Shown in pieces: positions 39,822 through 49,056 of a stretch of DNA of 64,000 nucleotides (its first letter is position 1; every line of letters begins with the position of its first letter). Source of the stretch: Neoceratodus forsteri. Taxonomy: Eukaryota; Chordata; Ceratodontiformes; Ceratodontidae. The translations under genes were made by a program, and so were the position numbers. Where the stretch lies: assembly GCA_016271365.2 (NCBI GenBank), contig CM028131.1, positions 288,799,001 through 288,863,000 of the forward strand, given 5' to 3'. Under the pieces are notes generated by a model. It was not told the origin of the DNA. It ran no database searches and worked only from the letters and a program-made list of their open reading frames with translations.

Positions 39822-41611
39822 GATCAGGTCAGGTGGCGGTAGGGAGACTTCGTATAAAGCTATTCAGTCAGCGGGCTGGGTCGATGCGCTTCGCCTTCTT
39901 GGGGGGTCTGACAATGGATGGTCAATGCCCGAGGATGGCGGTCCCCTGGAAGCATAAAAATAAGCGGTCGCATTCTCGGCACCGTTCGGCCTTGAGCTGT
40001 TCTTCGGCCCGTAGGTCAAGAAAGAGAAAGCATCACTCGATGTCTCCCTCTGATATGTCTGCACGTCAATGGTTGGTCATTGGGGTCAGTTGCCAGTCTC
40101 CTCGTTCAGAGTCGCCGTTTTCTGGTTCTGGTCACCGACCTCTTTGACATCTGAGCCCTTCCCCGCCTTCTGGTAGGGCTTCCGATAAGCAGTTTCATCA
40201 GTGGGCCGCTCTGATGGTGCAGTGGGCTCAGAGGCTGGTCCAGCTGCCTGGCCTGGTCATTTCGAGGCCCTCGGGCTCTTTGGGGGATCGGGCAGGGCAA
40301 TTGGCGCTCCCAAGTCACGCCCTCTTCGGTGCCGTCGACTCTGCGCTCAGGTGTTTTCCCCACTCACATGGCTGCAGCACAGGGGGCCACACCAATGCCT
40401 CTATCTCCTGGTATTCTTCCTTCTTTTCCCTCAAATCCTAATTTTCAGCGCCCTGGGTTGGTTTCGCGCCATTGGCGTCAGTGGGTCGCTTGGCGTTGAT
40501 GCACCGTCCTCTGGACCGTTGGGTTTCTCGGTGCTGTGTGGCCTTTCTGCGCCGTATTCTTCTTCGGCACCGTCTGCTTTGTCGGCACCGTGCAGTCTTT
40601 CGGCACCATGCTCTTCTTTGGCACCGAGGCCTGGCTTTTCATCTGCCAATCTTCAGGGTTTCTCCTCTCCATATTCTTTTCCTTCCTGTTTTCCTGCTGA
40701 TTTTCATTCCTTTCCTGTCCATGCAGTCCCTCCTGGACTATCAGGAGATATTGAGCCTGACCCAGATCTTAGACTGAGTGATGATGTGGAAGGAGCAGGA
40801 CCAAATCCTGTTGCAGAGCCTGTGGTCGAGGACCTGTCATTTAAATCTCTGCTGGAAAAAATTTAATTCCATTCTTTCTCTCCAGACTATGGACATCAAT
40901 CGTGGGAAGCTTTTAAGACTCCAGTACCTTCATGTGCCAGACATCCCTATGGATTTAACTCCCCCGGTACAGCCCTCCTTTGAGACGCTTTCTCAAATGG
41001 TATGGAATAATACTGCCCTCATTCCTTCTGTGGCTAAGTCCATCGATAGGAAGTATGCTGCTCCCAAGGATCGACCTATTTTGGCCTCCCAAGCCTTTGC
41101 GGATCCTATTGTAGTCTTGGCAGAGAATGATAAGGTTATCCTTTCTCAGACTTCTACAGCTCGACCTATAAATAAAGAATTTCGTAAGATAGATACTTTA
41201 GGTTAGAGGGTCTTTGCTGCGTCCACCCTGGGTATGCGTACCGCCAGCTACCAGGGCTATTTCTCTCAATATGAGTATATTCGTTGGCATTCACTCAAAC
41301 AAGTGGTTGAAGCTCTACTGGAGTCGGATAATAATTCGGAGCTTCTTCAGACCATAACCAGGGGTATCGAGTCCAACAACCAGCAGGTTAAAGCAGCTAT
41401 GAACGCCTTCGATACTGCCTCTGCCTCCCGAACAGGGGCGGCAGGCATTTGTACCTGCTGCCATTCCTGGCTACACACTTCAGGTTTCACAAATGATGCC
41501 CAGCAACAGGTCATGGCGTTGCCCTTCGATGGTGTGTATCTCTTCAACCCTCAAGTAGAACAGGCTCTAGAGGGCACACAAAAGACCAAGTCAGCCATTA
41601 AATTGGCTTGA
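39822..41611 (+). pseudogene. DIRS E Gag-like ORF
   Basis: The start is unclear; ATG 39822 or 39833 lead into an Arg/Ser-rich segment (RSHSRHRSALSCSSARRSRK, about 39965-40030). A low-complexity part carries repeated SAP units (SAPYSSSAPSALSAPCSLSA, about 40545-40610). The acidic EPDPDLRLSDDVEGAG follows. The C-terminal Gag domain (40890-41611) reads ALIPSVAKSIDRKYAAPKD, FADPIVVLAENDK, then after a stop TLGMRTASYQGYFSQYEYIR and GIESNNQQVKAAMNAFDTAS, clearly the same domain as in A, B, F and G. No double CxxC finger can be read at its N-terminus, unlike the others. Confidence 0.65.
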
Positions 41612-41657
41612 CCTCCTCCCGCCCCGTCTCGGGGGGGGGGGTGTTAACAAACGCTAG

Positions 41658-42630
41658 ATCTTACTTCGAGAGGGCTCTTGCAGTAGGTGGGTCAGCATAG
41701 GACTGACGCCGCAGGCGGTAGAAACCCATCGGAAAATTTCTAGCTAGCAGTCCCTGGCGAGGGACCGCCCCCACGCCAGGTGACTGGCATCAGGAGACGT
41801 CGGTATACAGGGGCGGTCCATGACGCCCGCCTTCCAGTTCTTTCCCGCTGTTAGCTTGTGCAGTGCCTCGCGGAAAAGTTCTTCACTCGTCAGCCTCCCT
41901 TAGTCGTTTTTTTACTGAGTATTTTCGCTTTTTTGCCTCCATCATCAGTACATCCATCAGTGTACGTCGTCCCCTACACCCTCCAAGCACAAAAAATAAG
42001 TGCGACTCATGCAGCGTCCAACTCCCGCACAAGGACGGCCATTCCCTGTGCCTGTTCTGTCTAGACCCCGATCACCCGGTCGAGAAGTGCCAGCACTGCC
42101 TTAGTTTTAACGCGGCTACCCGGAAAAGTTGGCAGCAGTCCCTGGAGGCCCACGTTCAGAAGAAAAAGATGAGCACCATGGAGAAGGAACTCAGCTGTGG
42201 CTGGTGTCCACTTCCCCTGAAGGCCATCAGAAGAAAAAAATACAAGGAGAGGCACCGGGACAAGGGTTCCTCCACCGCGACTCCCCCGGGAGTCACTGTG
42301 CTTCAGGTAATGTCTCCTCCGGGGGACTGCTCCTCGACAGCTGCCTCAGAGGCTTTTGAGGCGCGCCCGCCTGCCTGGCTCATGCTCGGGCGCCTGGCTA
42401 TCGGAGGCCTCCACCCCCGGTATGGCTGTGAGCTGTGGCTCACTGGCGGCGGTTGCAGTAAGCCGGACATCGGTTCCCCCCACCGGCCCATGCGAGAAGG
42501 CTGGTAAGTCGCACGACCCTTCTTCGGGTGGCTGCGGGCCCTTCTTCCGCCGGACCAGGCCGCCTCCTCCATCACAGTCTGCCTTCGCGATGGGTTCCAA
42601 GTCGGACGCCAGCTCCTCCGCGCCTGCCTG
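41658..42630 (+). mobile_element. 5' fragment of a G-type DIRS inside DIRS E
   Basis: From ATCTTACTTCGAGAGGGCTC onward the text follows DIRS G (48735-49727) through its inverted repeat, leader and Gag N-terminus, and stops at GCCTGCCTG (42630), where G continues GATCCCGCC. From there E-type text (QRKNQRGFNKNQALSLKRKH) resumes. There is no right terminal repeat, so this is either a truncated insertion or a template-switch product. Its Gag shows KCDSCSVQL, CLFCLDPDHPVEKCQHCLSF. The ATG that starts Gag in G (49057) is ACG here. Confidence 0.82.
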
Positions 42631-42639
42631 ATCTCAGTT

Positions 42640-43700
42640 CTGTCTGACGTCTGTTCAGCGAAAGAACCAACGAGGTTTTAATAAAAATCAAGCCCTCAGC
42701 CTCAAAAGAAAACACAACAGAAGGCAGAAGGACCCAGCGCCCAGTGCGCCTTCTGAGTTTCTGGCCCAAGTCCCACCTCAGCTGCCCGGGGAGACTCATA
42801 GCGGTGGGAGGTCGCCTGACTCAATTCTGCAACGGTGGAAGTCCTTAACTTCGGACAAATGGGTCCTTCGGATAATCCGCAAGGGATATTCCCCCAATTT
42901 TTTGGAGAACCTTCCGGATTGTCCCTCCAAACAGCAGCCGAAACTGTCAATACTTCAGTCAGAACTTCTCGTCTCTGAGATACAGGGCCTTGTGAACAAC
43001 AGGGCAGTAGAAGTACTTCTGCTGGATCAGCGGAACACAGGGTTCTACTCCCATTACTTTCTAGCTCCAAAGAAAACCGTGGGCATGCGCCCCATTTTGG
43101 ACCTCAGAAAATTAAATAAGTTTCTTCCCAAAGGGAAATTCAAAATGATATCGCTAGGAACCCTGTTACCTTTGCGTCATGAACACAACTGGTTAGCCTC
43201 CCTGGACATGCAGGATGCTTACCAAAATATTCCTGTTCACCCAAGGCATCACAGATACCCAAGGTTCGTGGCTTTGGGCCAGCATTATCAGTTCAGTGTC
43301 CTGCCCTTTGGGTTATCCTCGGTGCCATGAGTTTTTGCAAAGTGTTGTGCAATCCTCGCAGCGCATCTCAGAAAAATTGGAATACAAGTGTAACCGTATC
43401 TGGACGACTGGCTCCTAGCAAGCCCTTCCAGGCAAGGAACTCTCGACGCCATTGCCACGGTCTCAGACTTTCTCACGTCCATAGGAGTCCTGTTAAATCT
43501 CAAGAAATCACAGTTGCAACCCTCCCAGAGGCTCCTTTTCATAGGAACTCTTCTGGACACCTCCTGTGTGAAAGCTTTTCTACCAGAGGACAGAAGGAGC
43601 GATATCCTACAGATGGCCCGATACATCAGAGACAACAGCTCGGTTCGAGCTATCTCGATGCAGCGGATGCTAGGTCTCATGGCATCCTCGGTGTTCACTG
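42640..43700 (+). pseudogene. DIRS E reverse transcriptase
   Basis: A basic Gag tail and TSDKWVLRIIRKGYSP lead to the palm: MRPILDLRKLNKFLPKGKFK, WLASLDMQDAYQNIPV (first Asp), HYQFSVLPFGLSSVP. After a stop at 43328 and frame changes comes PYLDDWLLA with the YLDD pair (codons 43397-43408), followed by FIGTLLDTSCVKAFLPEDR and MQRMLGLMASSVFTVP. Catalytic residues are all present. The breaks are one stop and two frameshifts, fewer than in H or C. Confidence 0.87.
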
Positions 43701-44275
43701 TACCCCTAGCATGCCTTCACATGAGAACCTCTCAGTGGATGCTCAGTACTCAGTGGTCCCCAACCACTCATCCTCAGTCCTTTCTCATCAAGGTGACAGA
43801 GCCTCTGAAGAAGTCACTCACCTGGTGGGCGCAAGAGGACAATCTTCTGGAAGGGTATCCCTTTGCTCTCCTGGATCATCAGATTTCTATTACCACGGAC
43901 GCATCCCTGATGGGGTGGGGTGGGAAGCTCACTGTCTGACTCTCCACACTCAAGGTATGTGGACTCAGGACGAGTCCCAGCTTCACATAATGTCTTAGAA
44001 ATGAAAGCCGTCCTTTTTTGGCAGTCCGGGTTTTGAAGGACATTCTCTATCTCAAGAACATTCTCCTTCAAACAGACAACAAAGCAGTGATGTATTACAT
44101 CTACAAGCAGGGCGGTGCTCACTCTTACCCCTTATGCAGGGAAGCGATGAGAGTGTGGGAATGGTGCTTGGAACTCAAGGCTCTAATTCAAGCGGTCTAC
44201 CTGCCGGGAGTGCAGAATGAACTGGCAGACTTTCTCAGCAGAACAGAGACAGATCCTCACGAATGGTCTCTCGAC
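43701..44275 (+). pseudogene. DIRS E RNase H
   Basis: SITTDASLMGWGGKLT holds the first Asp. The Glu block falls in a frameshifted stretch near 43990-44030 (LEMKAVLFWQS-type). In frame 44018-44488 come LLQTDNKAVMYYIYKQGG with the third acid and VQNELADFLSRTETDPHEWS with the fourth. Reverse transcription would need it to degrade template RNA. One or two indels near 43930-44015 break it. Confidence 0.82.
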
Positions 44276-45695
44276 TCAACCATAGTTCAGTCACTATTCG
44301 CAGAGTGTGGAACTCTAGACCTGGACCTTTTTTGCATCCCCACTCAACACAAAACTACCTCCCTTCTGCTCCAGAAATCCAGGGCCTGGCATTTTCTGTC
44401 AGCATGCGTTCAGGCTGCAGTGGACAAAACGCTTTCTATACGCCTTTCCGCCTCTTCCTGTAATTCAGAGGGTATTTCTCAGGTCTGAGTCCCAGGGGGA
44501 CAAAGTGATCCTCATTGCTCCCTTCTGGCCTCGACAAACATGGTTTCTGTTACTCAACAGTATGTTGGAAACCCCTCCGAAAGCACTTCCCTTTCAAACG
44601 AACCTTCTGACTCGGGCCTGTGGTCCATCCCAATCTGAGATCACATCACCTTCACGCTTGGCTCCTGAAGAGATAGAAGTGGACAGGTTCAATGTCTCTC
44701 ACAGAGTTTCAGGTATTCTTCTGGCTGCTCGCAAGCCAGCCACTAGGAAAACGTACACAGCCAAATGGAAGCATTTTTTCGCTCTGGTGTGCAAAATCCT
44801 CTTTGAATCCTTTTTCCTGCCCACCAAATAAAGTTCTAGAGTACCTTTTAGACCGCTCAAATTCAGGTCTGCAATATCCTACAGTCAAGGTTCACCTTTG
44901 TGCCATTTCAGCTCATCATGAGCCAGTTCTTTCCTTGTCACTGCCTCAGTTACCTGTGGTTAAGAGGTTTCTTAAGGGAATTGTGCATACCAGACCTCCT
45001 ATCAGACATCCAGTTGCAGCGTGGGACATTAGTCTTGTGCTAGACATGCTCACTCGAAAACCTTTCGAGCCTTTAGCTACCTGTGAGTTGAAATTTCTTT
45101 CTTGAAAAACGTCCTTCCTGGTGGCCGTTTCCTCGATCCGTAGGGTCTCTGAGATACATGCTTTGGTCACAGACCCTCTGTATAGTGTGTTTTATAAAGA
45201 CAGAGTAGTTCTTAGGACCCATCGTAAGTTTCTCCATAAGGTTGTTTCAGAATTCCATCTAAACCAGCCTTTGGTCCTTCCTACTTACTTTTCGAACTTC
45301 CAAAATGAAGAGGAGCGTTCTCTTCATTCTTTGGACATCAAAAGAGCTTTTCGTTTTTATTTAGATAGAACAAAAGAATGTTGTAAAGCTCAACAACTGT
45401 TTGTTTCTTTCAGCAAGACCCGGCTGGGTCAAAATGTCGCTATCTGATGCATTTCAGCATGGCTGGTGGCATGCCTTCGCCACTGTTATTCCATGGCACA
45501 GGTTAAGCTGAAAGACAAGAGTGTACGCTCACTCTACTAGAGCAGTCACGGCATCCCTGGCGGAAATCCGCAATGTGCCCATTGCAGATATTTGCAATGC
45601 AGCTACCTTGAGCTCAGTGCATACTTTCATCAAATACTATGCCCTGGATGTCCATGCCAAACGACATTTTGTTTGGCAGAACCATCCTTAATGGA
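44276..45695 (+). pseudogene. DIRS E linker and tyrosine recombinase
   Basis: Linker DKVILIAPFWPRQTWFLLL-type text lies at about 44500-44560. The recombinase starts LAPEEIEVDRFNVSHRVSGI, then TYTAKWKHFF, and in the next frame TVKVHLCAISAHHEP. The catalytic box reads FLVAVSSIRRVSEIHAL, with the R-x-x-E Arg intact, then VVSEFHLNQPLVLPTYF and RSLHSLDIKRAFRFYLDRTK. The C-terminal box is in shifted frames (ICNAATLSSVHTFIKYYALD-type text at about 45590-45650), where the Tyr can be read. A stop replaces the Trp codon at 45102-45104. Confidence 0.84.
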
Positions 45696-45769
45696 CTTCT
45701 GTCCTAAATTTGTGAGCTCTTGGTCTCTCCTGCCGCCCTCTCAGGGGATTATTAGCTCGGTACTCTCCC

Positions 45770-45876
45770 ATTAGTGTGAATGAGTGGTGGAGACTTTATG
45801 TCCAGGAAGATATGGAAATTACATACCTACCGTAATTCTTGATCTTCTTGGACAAATTCTCCACCACTCATTCACA
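45770..45876 (+). repeat. Internal complementary region of DIRS E
   Basis: AGTGTGAATGAGTGGTGGAG and the rest of the left terminus (reverse complement of 39477-39530) run into ATATGGAAATTACATACC, the reverse complement of the right terminus. The block closes with CTCCACCACTCATTCACAC, so it is also a large palindrome. Confidence 0.9.
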
Positions 45877-46273
45877 CGCCCACCCACCATCCCCCGAGCT
45901 CACCTCTGTTGTTGGTTTTCATCCCTCAATCTTTAGGCTATGAAGACTTCTTTCTTGACCCTTCTTATACGGGTCTTCCGGACTATCTTATGTTCGGTTT
46001 TTGTTAGGCTATCCTTTTAGGTTAGTTACGCTGCACCTCCTCGGGAAGAAAGGTATTGAGGCAGTTGGAGGGTCGACGCCGAGATAGTCATTGCCGCACG
46101 AGCCGAGGCTCGTGGCGCCGCTCCTCACGGCTCCATATCTGGCGCCGATCCTCCTGCAGAAAGTTTGCTCCCGCTGGGTCCTAGCGCTTCCGACGTAGAT
46201 CCCATTAGTGTGAATCAGTGTTGGAGACTTCGTCCAAGAAGATCAAGAATTACGGTAGGTACGTAATTTCCAT
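45877..46273 (+). repeat. DIRS E 3' noncoding region and right inverted terminal repeat
   Basis: The noncoding part (45877-46200) parallels 143-454 of DIRS E2, including CTTCTTTCTTGACCCTTCTT and CTGCACCTCCT. The terminal repeat is 46205-46273. Confidence 0.82.
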
Positions 46274-46507
46274 TTTTCAGGGTTTTCCCCCCTTTATTTC
46301 TGGTTTCTGTCAAATTTAAGTTTTAAAATTATTGTTTTGTTAACCGATATCTTCGGTTTCTGAACCTCTAACCCCGGTTCCATTCTTATCAGTTCCCAGT
46401 TCCACTCGGGTTCTTCGATCAGTTCCTGAACCGACCGCAACCGATAAAGTTGTTTCTTTTTTAATTTAAAACTACATAGTGTTTTGCGGTTGCTGTTTTT
46501 CTTCATT

Positions 46508-47286
46508 ATGTCTGAAAACTCTAAAAAAAAAAAAGGAACCAGAGAACCCGGTTTTAAAAACTGTTCTGAATGTGGTGAAATTTTTGCCAAGGCAGATAAA
46601 CATTCCAGTTGTGTCTTCTGCCTTGGCTTTGATCATTTAAAAACCAGTTGTGAAATCTGTAAATCGTTCCTCGAGAAGACCTTGAAAAACATCTGGAGAG
46701 ATTAAATAAGAAATTGAAGGGTCCCTCTGGCTCTGACCAGCCGAAACCCTCTGGGTCTGTGGGTGACACCACAACCTCTACTGGTACTACCCCTGATATG
46801 GGTAAAAAGAGGCCTTCTGAACCAGCTAACTCTCTGGTTCCAGGCAAGAAAGTGAAGAAAACAAGGCACACTGAACCCCCCTGTGGAAAAGGGGACTTCT
46901 ATGGTGCCTCCACTGTGCCTTCTCTTCAGAGATTGCACAGGTAATAAAAACAATGCAAACTTTGCAAGGTCTGCTGCCTATGGTTTCACAGTCCCCAGTC
47001 CAGACCCCTGCGTCCTTCAATCCACCCTCCTTTCCTGAGGAGCGTGGAGAGGAGGAGGAGGAAGAAGAAGGTGAGCCTATAGAGCCTGAGGTGTCCCCTG
47101 AACAGGAGTTTGGCTCCCCTCCCAGGACTATAGAAGATTATTCTTCTCATTTTTCCTTTATCGGGAACATTTCTGATACTTTGGACATCCCTACCTCTGA
47201 AGCTATAGAGGAGGTGTCTGAGTATTTAGAAATGATGGGGTTAACTCCTACTAAAAAGCTGTCACTCCCCATTATCAAGTTCTTTA
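46508..47286 (+). pseudogene. DIRS F Gag-like ORF, N-terminal half
   Basis: From ATG 46508 it reads MSENSKKKKGTREPGFKNCS, then ECGEIFAKADKHSSCVFCLG and FDHLKTSCEICKSF, the clearest copy of the Gag zinc finger (CxxC, CxxC-x4-H-x4-C-x2-C). A frameshift near 46680 leads to a Ser/Pro/Lys-rich part (MGKKRPSEPANSLVPGKKVK). A second shift near 46900 leads to an acidic stretch (EERGEEEEEEEGEPIEPEV) and IEEVSEYLEMMGLTPTKKLS. The L1 target duplication cuts it at 47277-47286. Confidence 0.78.
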
Positions 47287-47396
47287 TGACTTCGGTGACG
47301 TCACAAAGCTGCCAGCAGTGACTTGAGAGAACTGCTCCCCATCCTCGCTACCAAAACCCGCTTTTAAATAGATAAAACCTCACCAAAGTGGTAAAA

Positions 47397-48400
47397 ATGG
47401 CTAATCCAGGTCGATTTAAGGACAGACACCGAAGTTCTAGAGTGCAGACAAAGTCTAAAGTCAAGGATGGTGAGAGATTGTCCCAGCCAACTGCAGCCTT
47501 GAGTAGGAGCCCCTCTCCAGCAAGTATGGCCGTCACAGAGGAGGACACGATCAGCTTTCTAGATTGCACTTTGAACAGTTCTTTCATGAACTCAAAGAAA
47601 TGCGAGCTGAGAATAAACAAGAGTTCCGTTCTCTATACCAGAAATTATTGGGTCTGGAGAGCCGACTGGAGACTGCTGAAAATAGAGTAGAAGCCATGGA
47701 GGAGGGCGCAACACAGACGGCCCTTGTAATCCAAGCCCTGGCTGAGCAAACAGAACGTCTACATGATAAATGCATCGATCTAGAGAGTAGATCGAGGAGG
47801 GACAATTTTAAGGATTTATGGCTTGCCTGAAGGCACAGAGACTGGGCTAATGACTGATTTCCTAACGGATCTGCTAATGGACATCCTGCAGTTGCCAGTG
47901 AGGTACACGCTCAGTATTGAACGAGCTCACCAAGCTCTACAGCCTAAACTGGTAGACTCCAATATGAGACCAAGATCAGTCGTATTAAAATTCAGTAGTT
48001 ATAAAGTTAAGGAGGACATCCTGGCTAGAGCGTGGAGAATGAAAGAAGTTAAATACCTGACATCCACGATTTCTCTCCAGAGATACAGCGCCAACGAGCA
48101 CAATATGTAGACATTATCAAAAAATTAAAAACAAAGGGGATTTGCTTTCACACGCCCTATCCTGCTCGGATGTGAGTTTTTTGGCCAGATGGACAGAAAA
48201 CCTATGATTCTACTAATGAGGCACTCCAGGCCCTGCTTGAAAAAGGCCTTATGGAGCCAGGGGAAATCACAAAAAAAAAATTACAATTCCCAGCAACCAA
48301 GTGCAGGGCGCCCAGATTGGATGGTGGTTCCAGTGATAGAAAGAGGGGTCGCCTTGAGCGTACATCATCGATAGCTTCCCTTTAAGCAATCCAGCACCTG
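47397..48400 (+). pseudogene. L1 ORF1 protein (copy in DIRS F)
   Basis: It begins MANPGRFKDRHRSSRVQTKS at 47397. After a frame change near 47570 a coiled coil follows (LLGLESRLETAENRVEAMEE, then HDKCIDLESRSRRDN). Another change near 47815 leads to the RNA-binding part (GTETGLMTDFLTDLLMDILQ, LSIERAHQALQPKL, MRPRSVVLKFSSYKVKED). The C-terminal end is shifted and ends at about 48400. It matches the ORF1 at 19503-20571 block by block. The protein would coat the L1 RNA. Confidence 0.83.
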
Positions 48401-48734
48401 AGGCACAAGCTGCAGGACGCCCAGAAAGAAAGAAATAAAGATACTCAGGACTGAGCTGGTAAGAAATATTGCCATAGACTAGCAATCGACTACTCTAACC
48501 AAGCTCTTGAATTTCTCTCACAGTTGGAGGGCCACTAAACCACTCTAAGAAACTGTATGTGGATGGAGTGGAGACTGGCTTCCATGGGAACACTAGCTGA
48601 AATTTAGAAATGGTGTGTAACGTTTTATTTTTCTCCTTCTCCAAACTCATCAGGGAGATGAGATGCTATCTGAAAAAGACACCACCTTTCTGGACAATAT
48701 GGACAGTTGCACTGAGACTAACTTGCATATAATG
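48401..48734 (+). other. L1 spacer before DIRS G
   Basis: Noncoding and AT-rich, ending ...TTGCATATAATG at 48734. It is the first part of the ORF1-ORF2 spacer, which resumes at 54989. Nothing else is seen. Confidence 0.6.
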
Positions 48735-48926
48735 ATCTTACTTCAAGAGGGCTCTTGCAATAGGTAATTACATATAGGACTGACGCAGACAGGCGTCAGG
48801 ACCCTACAGAAAACTTTCTGGCTAGCAGTCTCCGGCGGTGGACCGCCCCCACGTCAGGTGACCGGTGTCAGGCGACATCGGTATAAAGGGGCGGTCCCTA
48901 ATGCACACCTTCCAGTTCTTTCCCGC
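48735..48926 (+). repeat. Left inverted terminal repeat of DIRS G
   Basis: GCAATAGGTAATTACATATAGGAC at the left pairs with GTCCTATATGTAATTACCTACTG at the right end, continuing through CGGTATAAAGGGGCGGTCC against CCCCTTTATACCGATG. Confidence 0.88.
48882..48887 (+). promoter_or_regulatory. TATA-like box in the DIRS G terminal repeat
   Basis: TATAAAGGGGCGG lies about 170 bases before the Gag ATG, within the inverted repeat. The same site reads TATACAGGGGCGG in the G-type fragment inside E (41799). A promoter role is inferred from motif and position only. Confidence 0.35.
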
Positions 48927-49056
48927 CGTTTGCTTTCGACAGCGCCTCGTGGTTAAGTTCCACTGCTCGTCAGTCCGTCGCCGGTAATTATACCGTTGGT
49001 TTTTTTTCGATTTTTCTAATATATTCGTCAGGACTTTTTTTTTTACCTGCCACATA

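Larger units (their letters stand above)
39477..46273 (+). mobile_element. DIRS element 'E', complete termini, carrying a G-type fragment
   Basis: It runs from ATCTTCCTGGACATAAAG to GTAGGTACGTAATTTCCAT, in the leader of DIRS F. Parts: left inverted repeat (39477-39535), leader, Gag (about 39822-41611), a G-type 5' fragment (41658-42630), RT, RNase H, recombinase, internal complementary region (45770-45876) and right inverted repeat (46205-46273). RT active-site residues are intact, although stops and frameshifts occur. The same family left its 3' end at 1-530. Confidence 0.9.

Noticed and set aside
45592..45774. Small separate ORF after the DIRS E recombinase
   Set aside because: It is the frameshifted reading of the C-terminal recombinase box.
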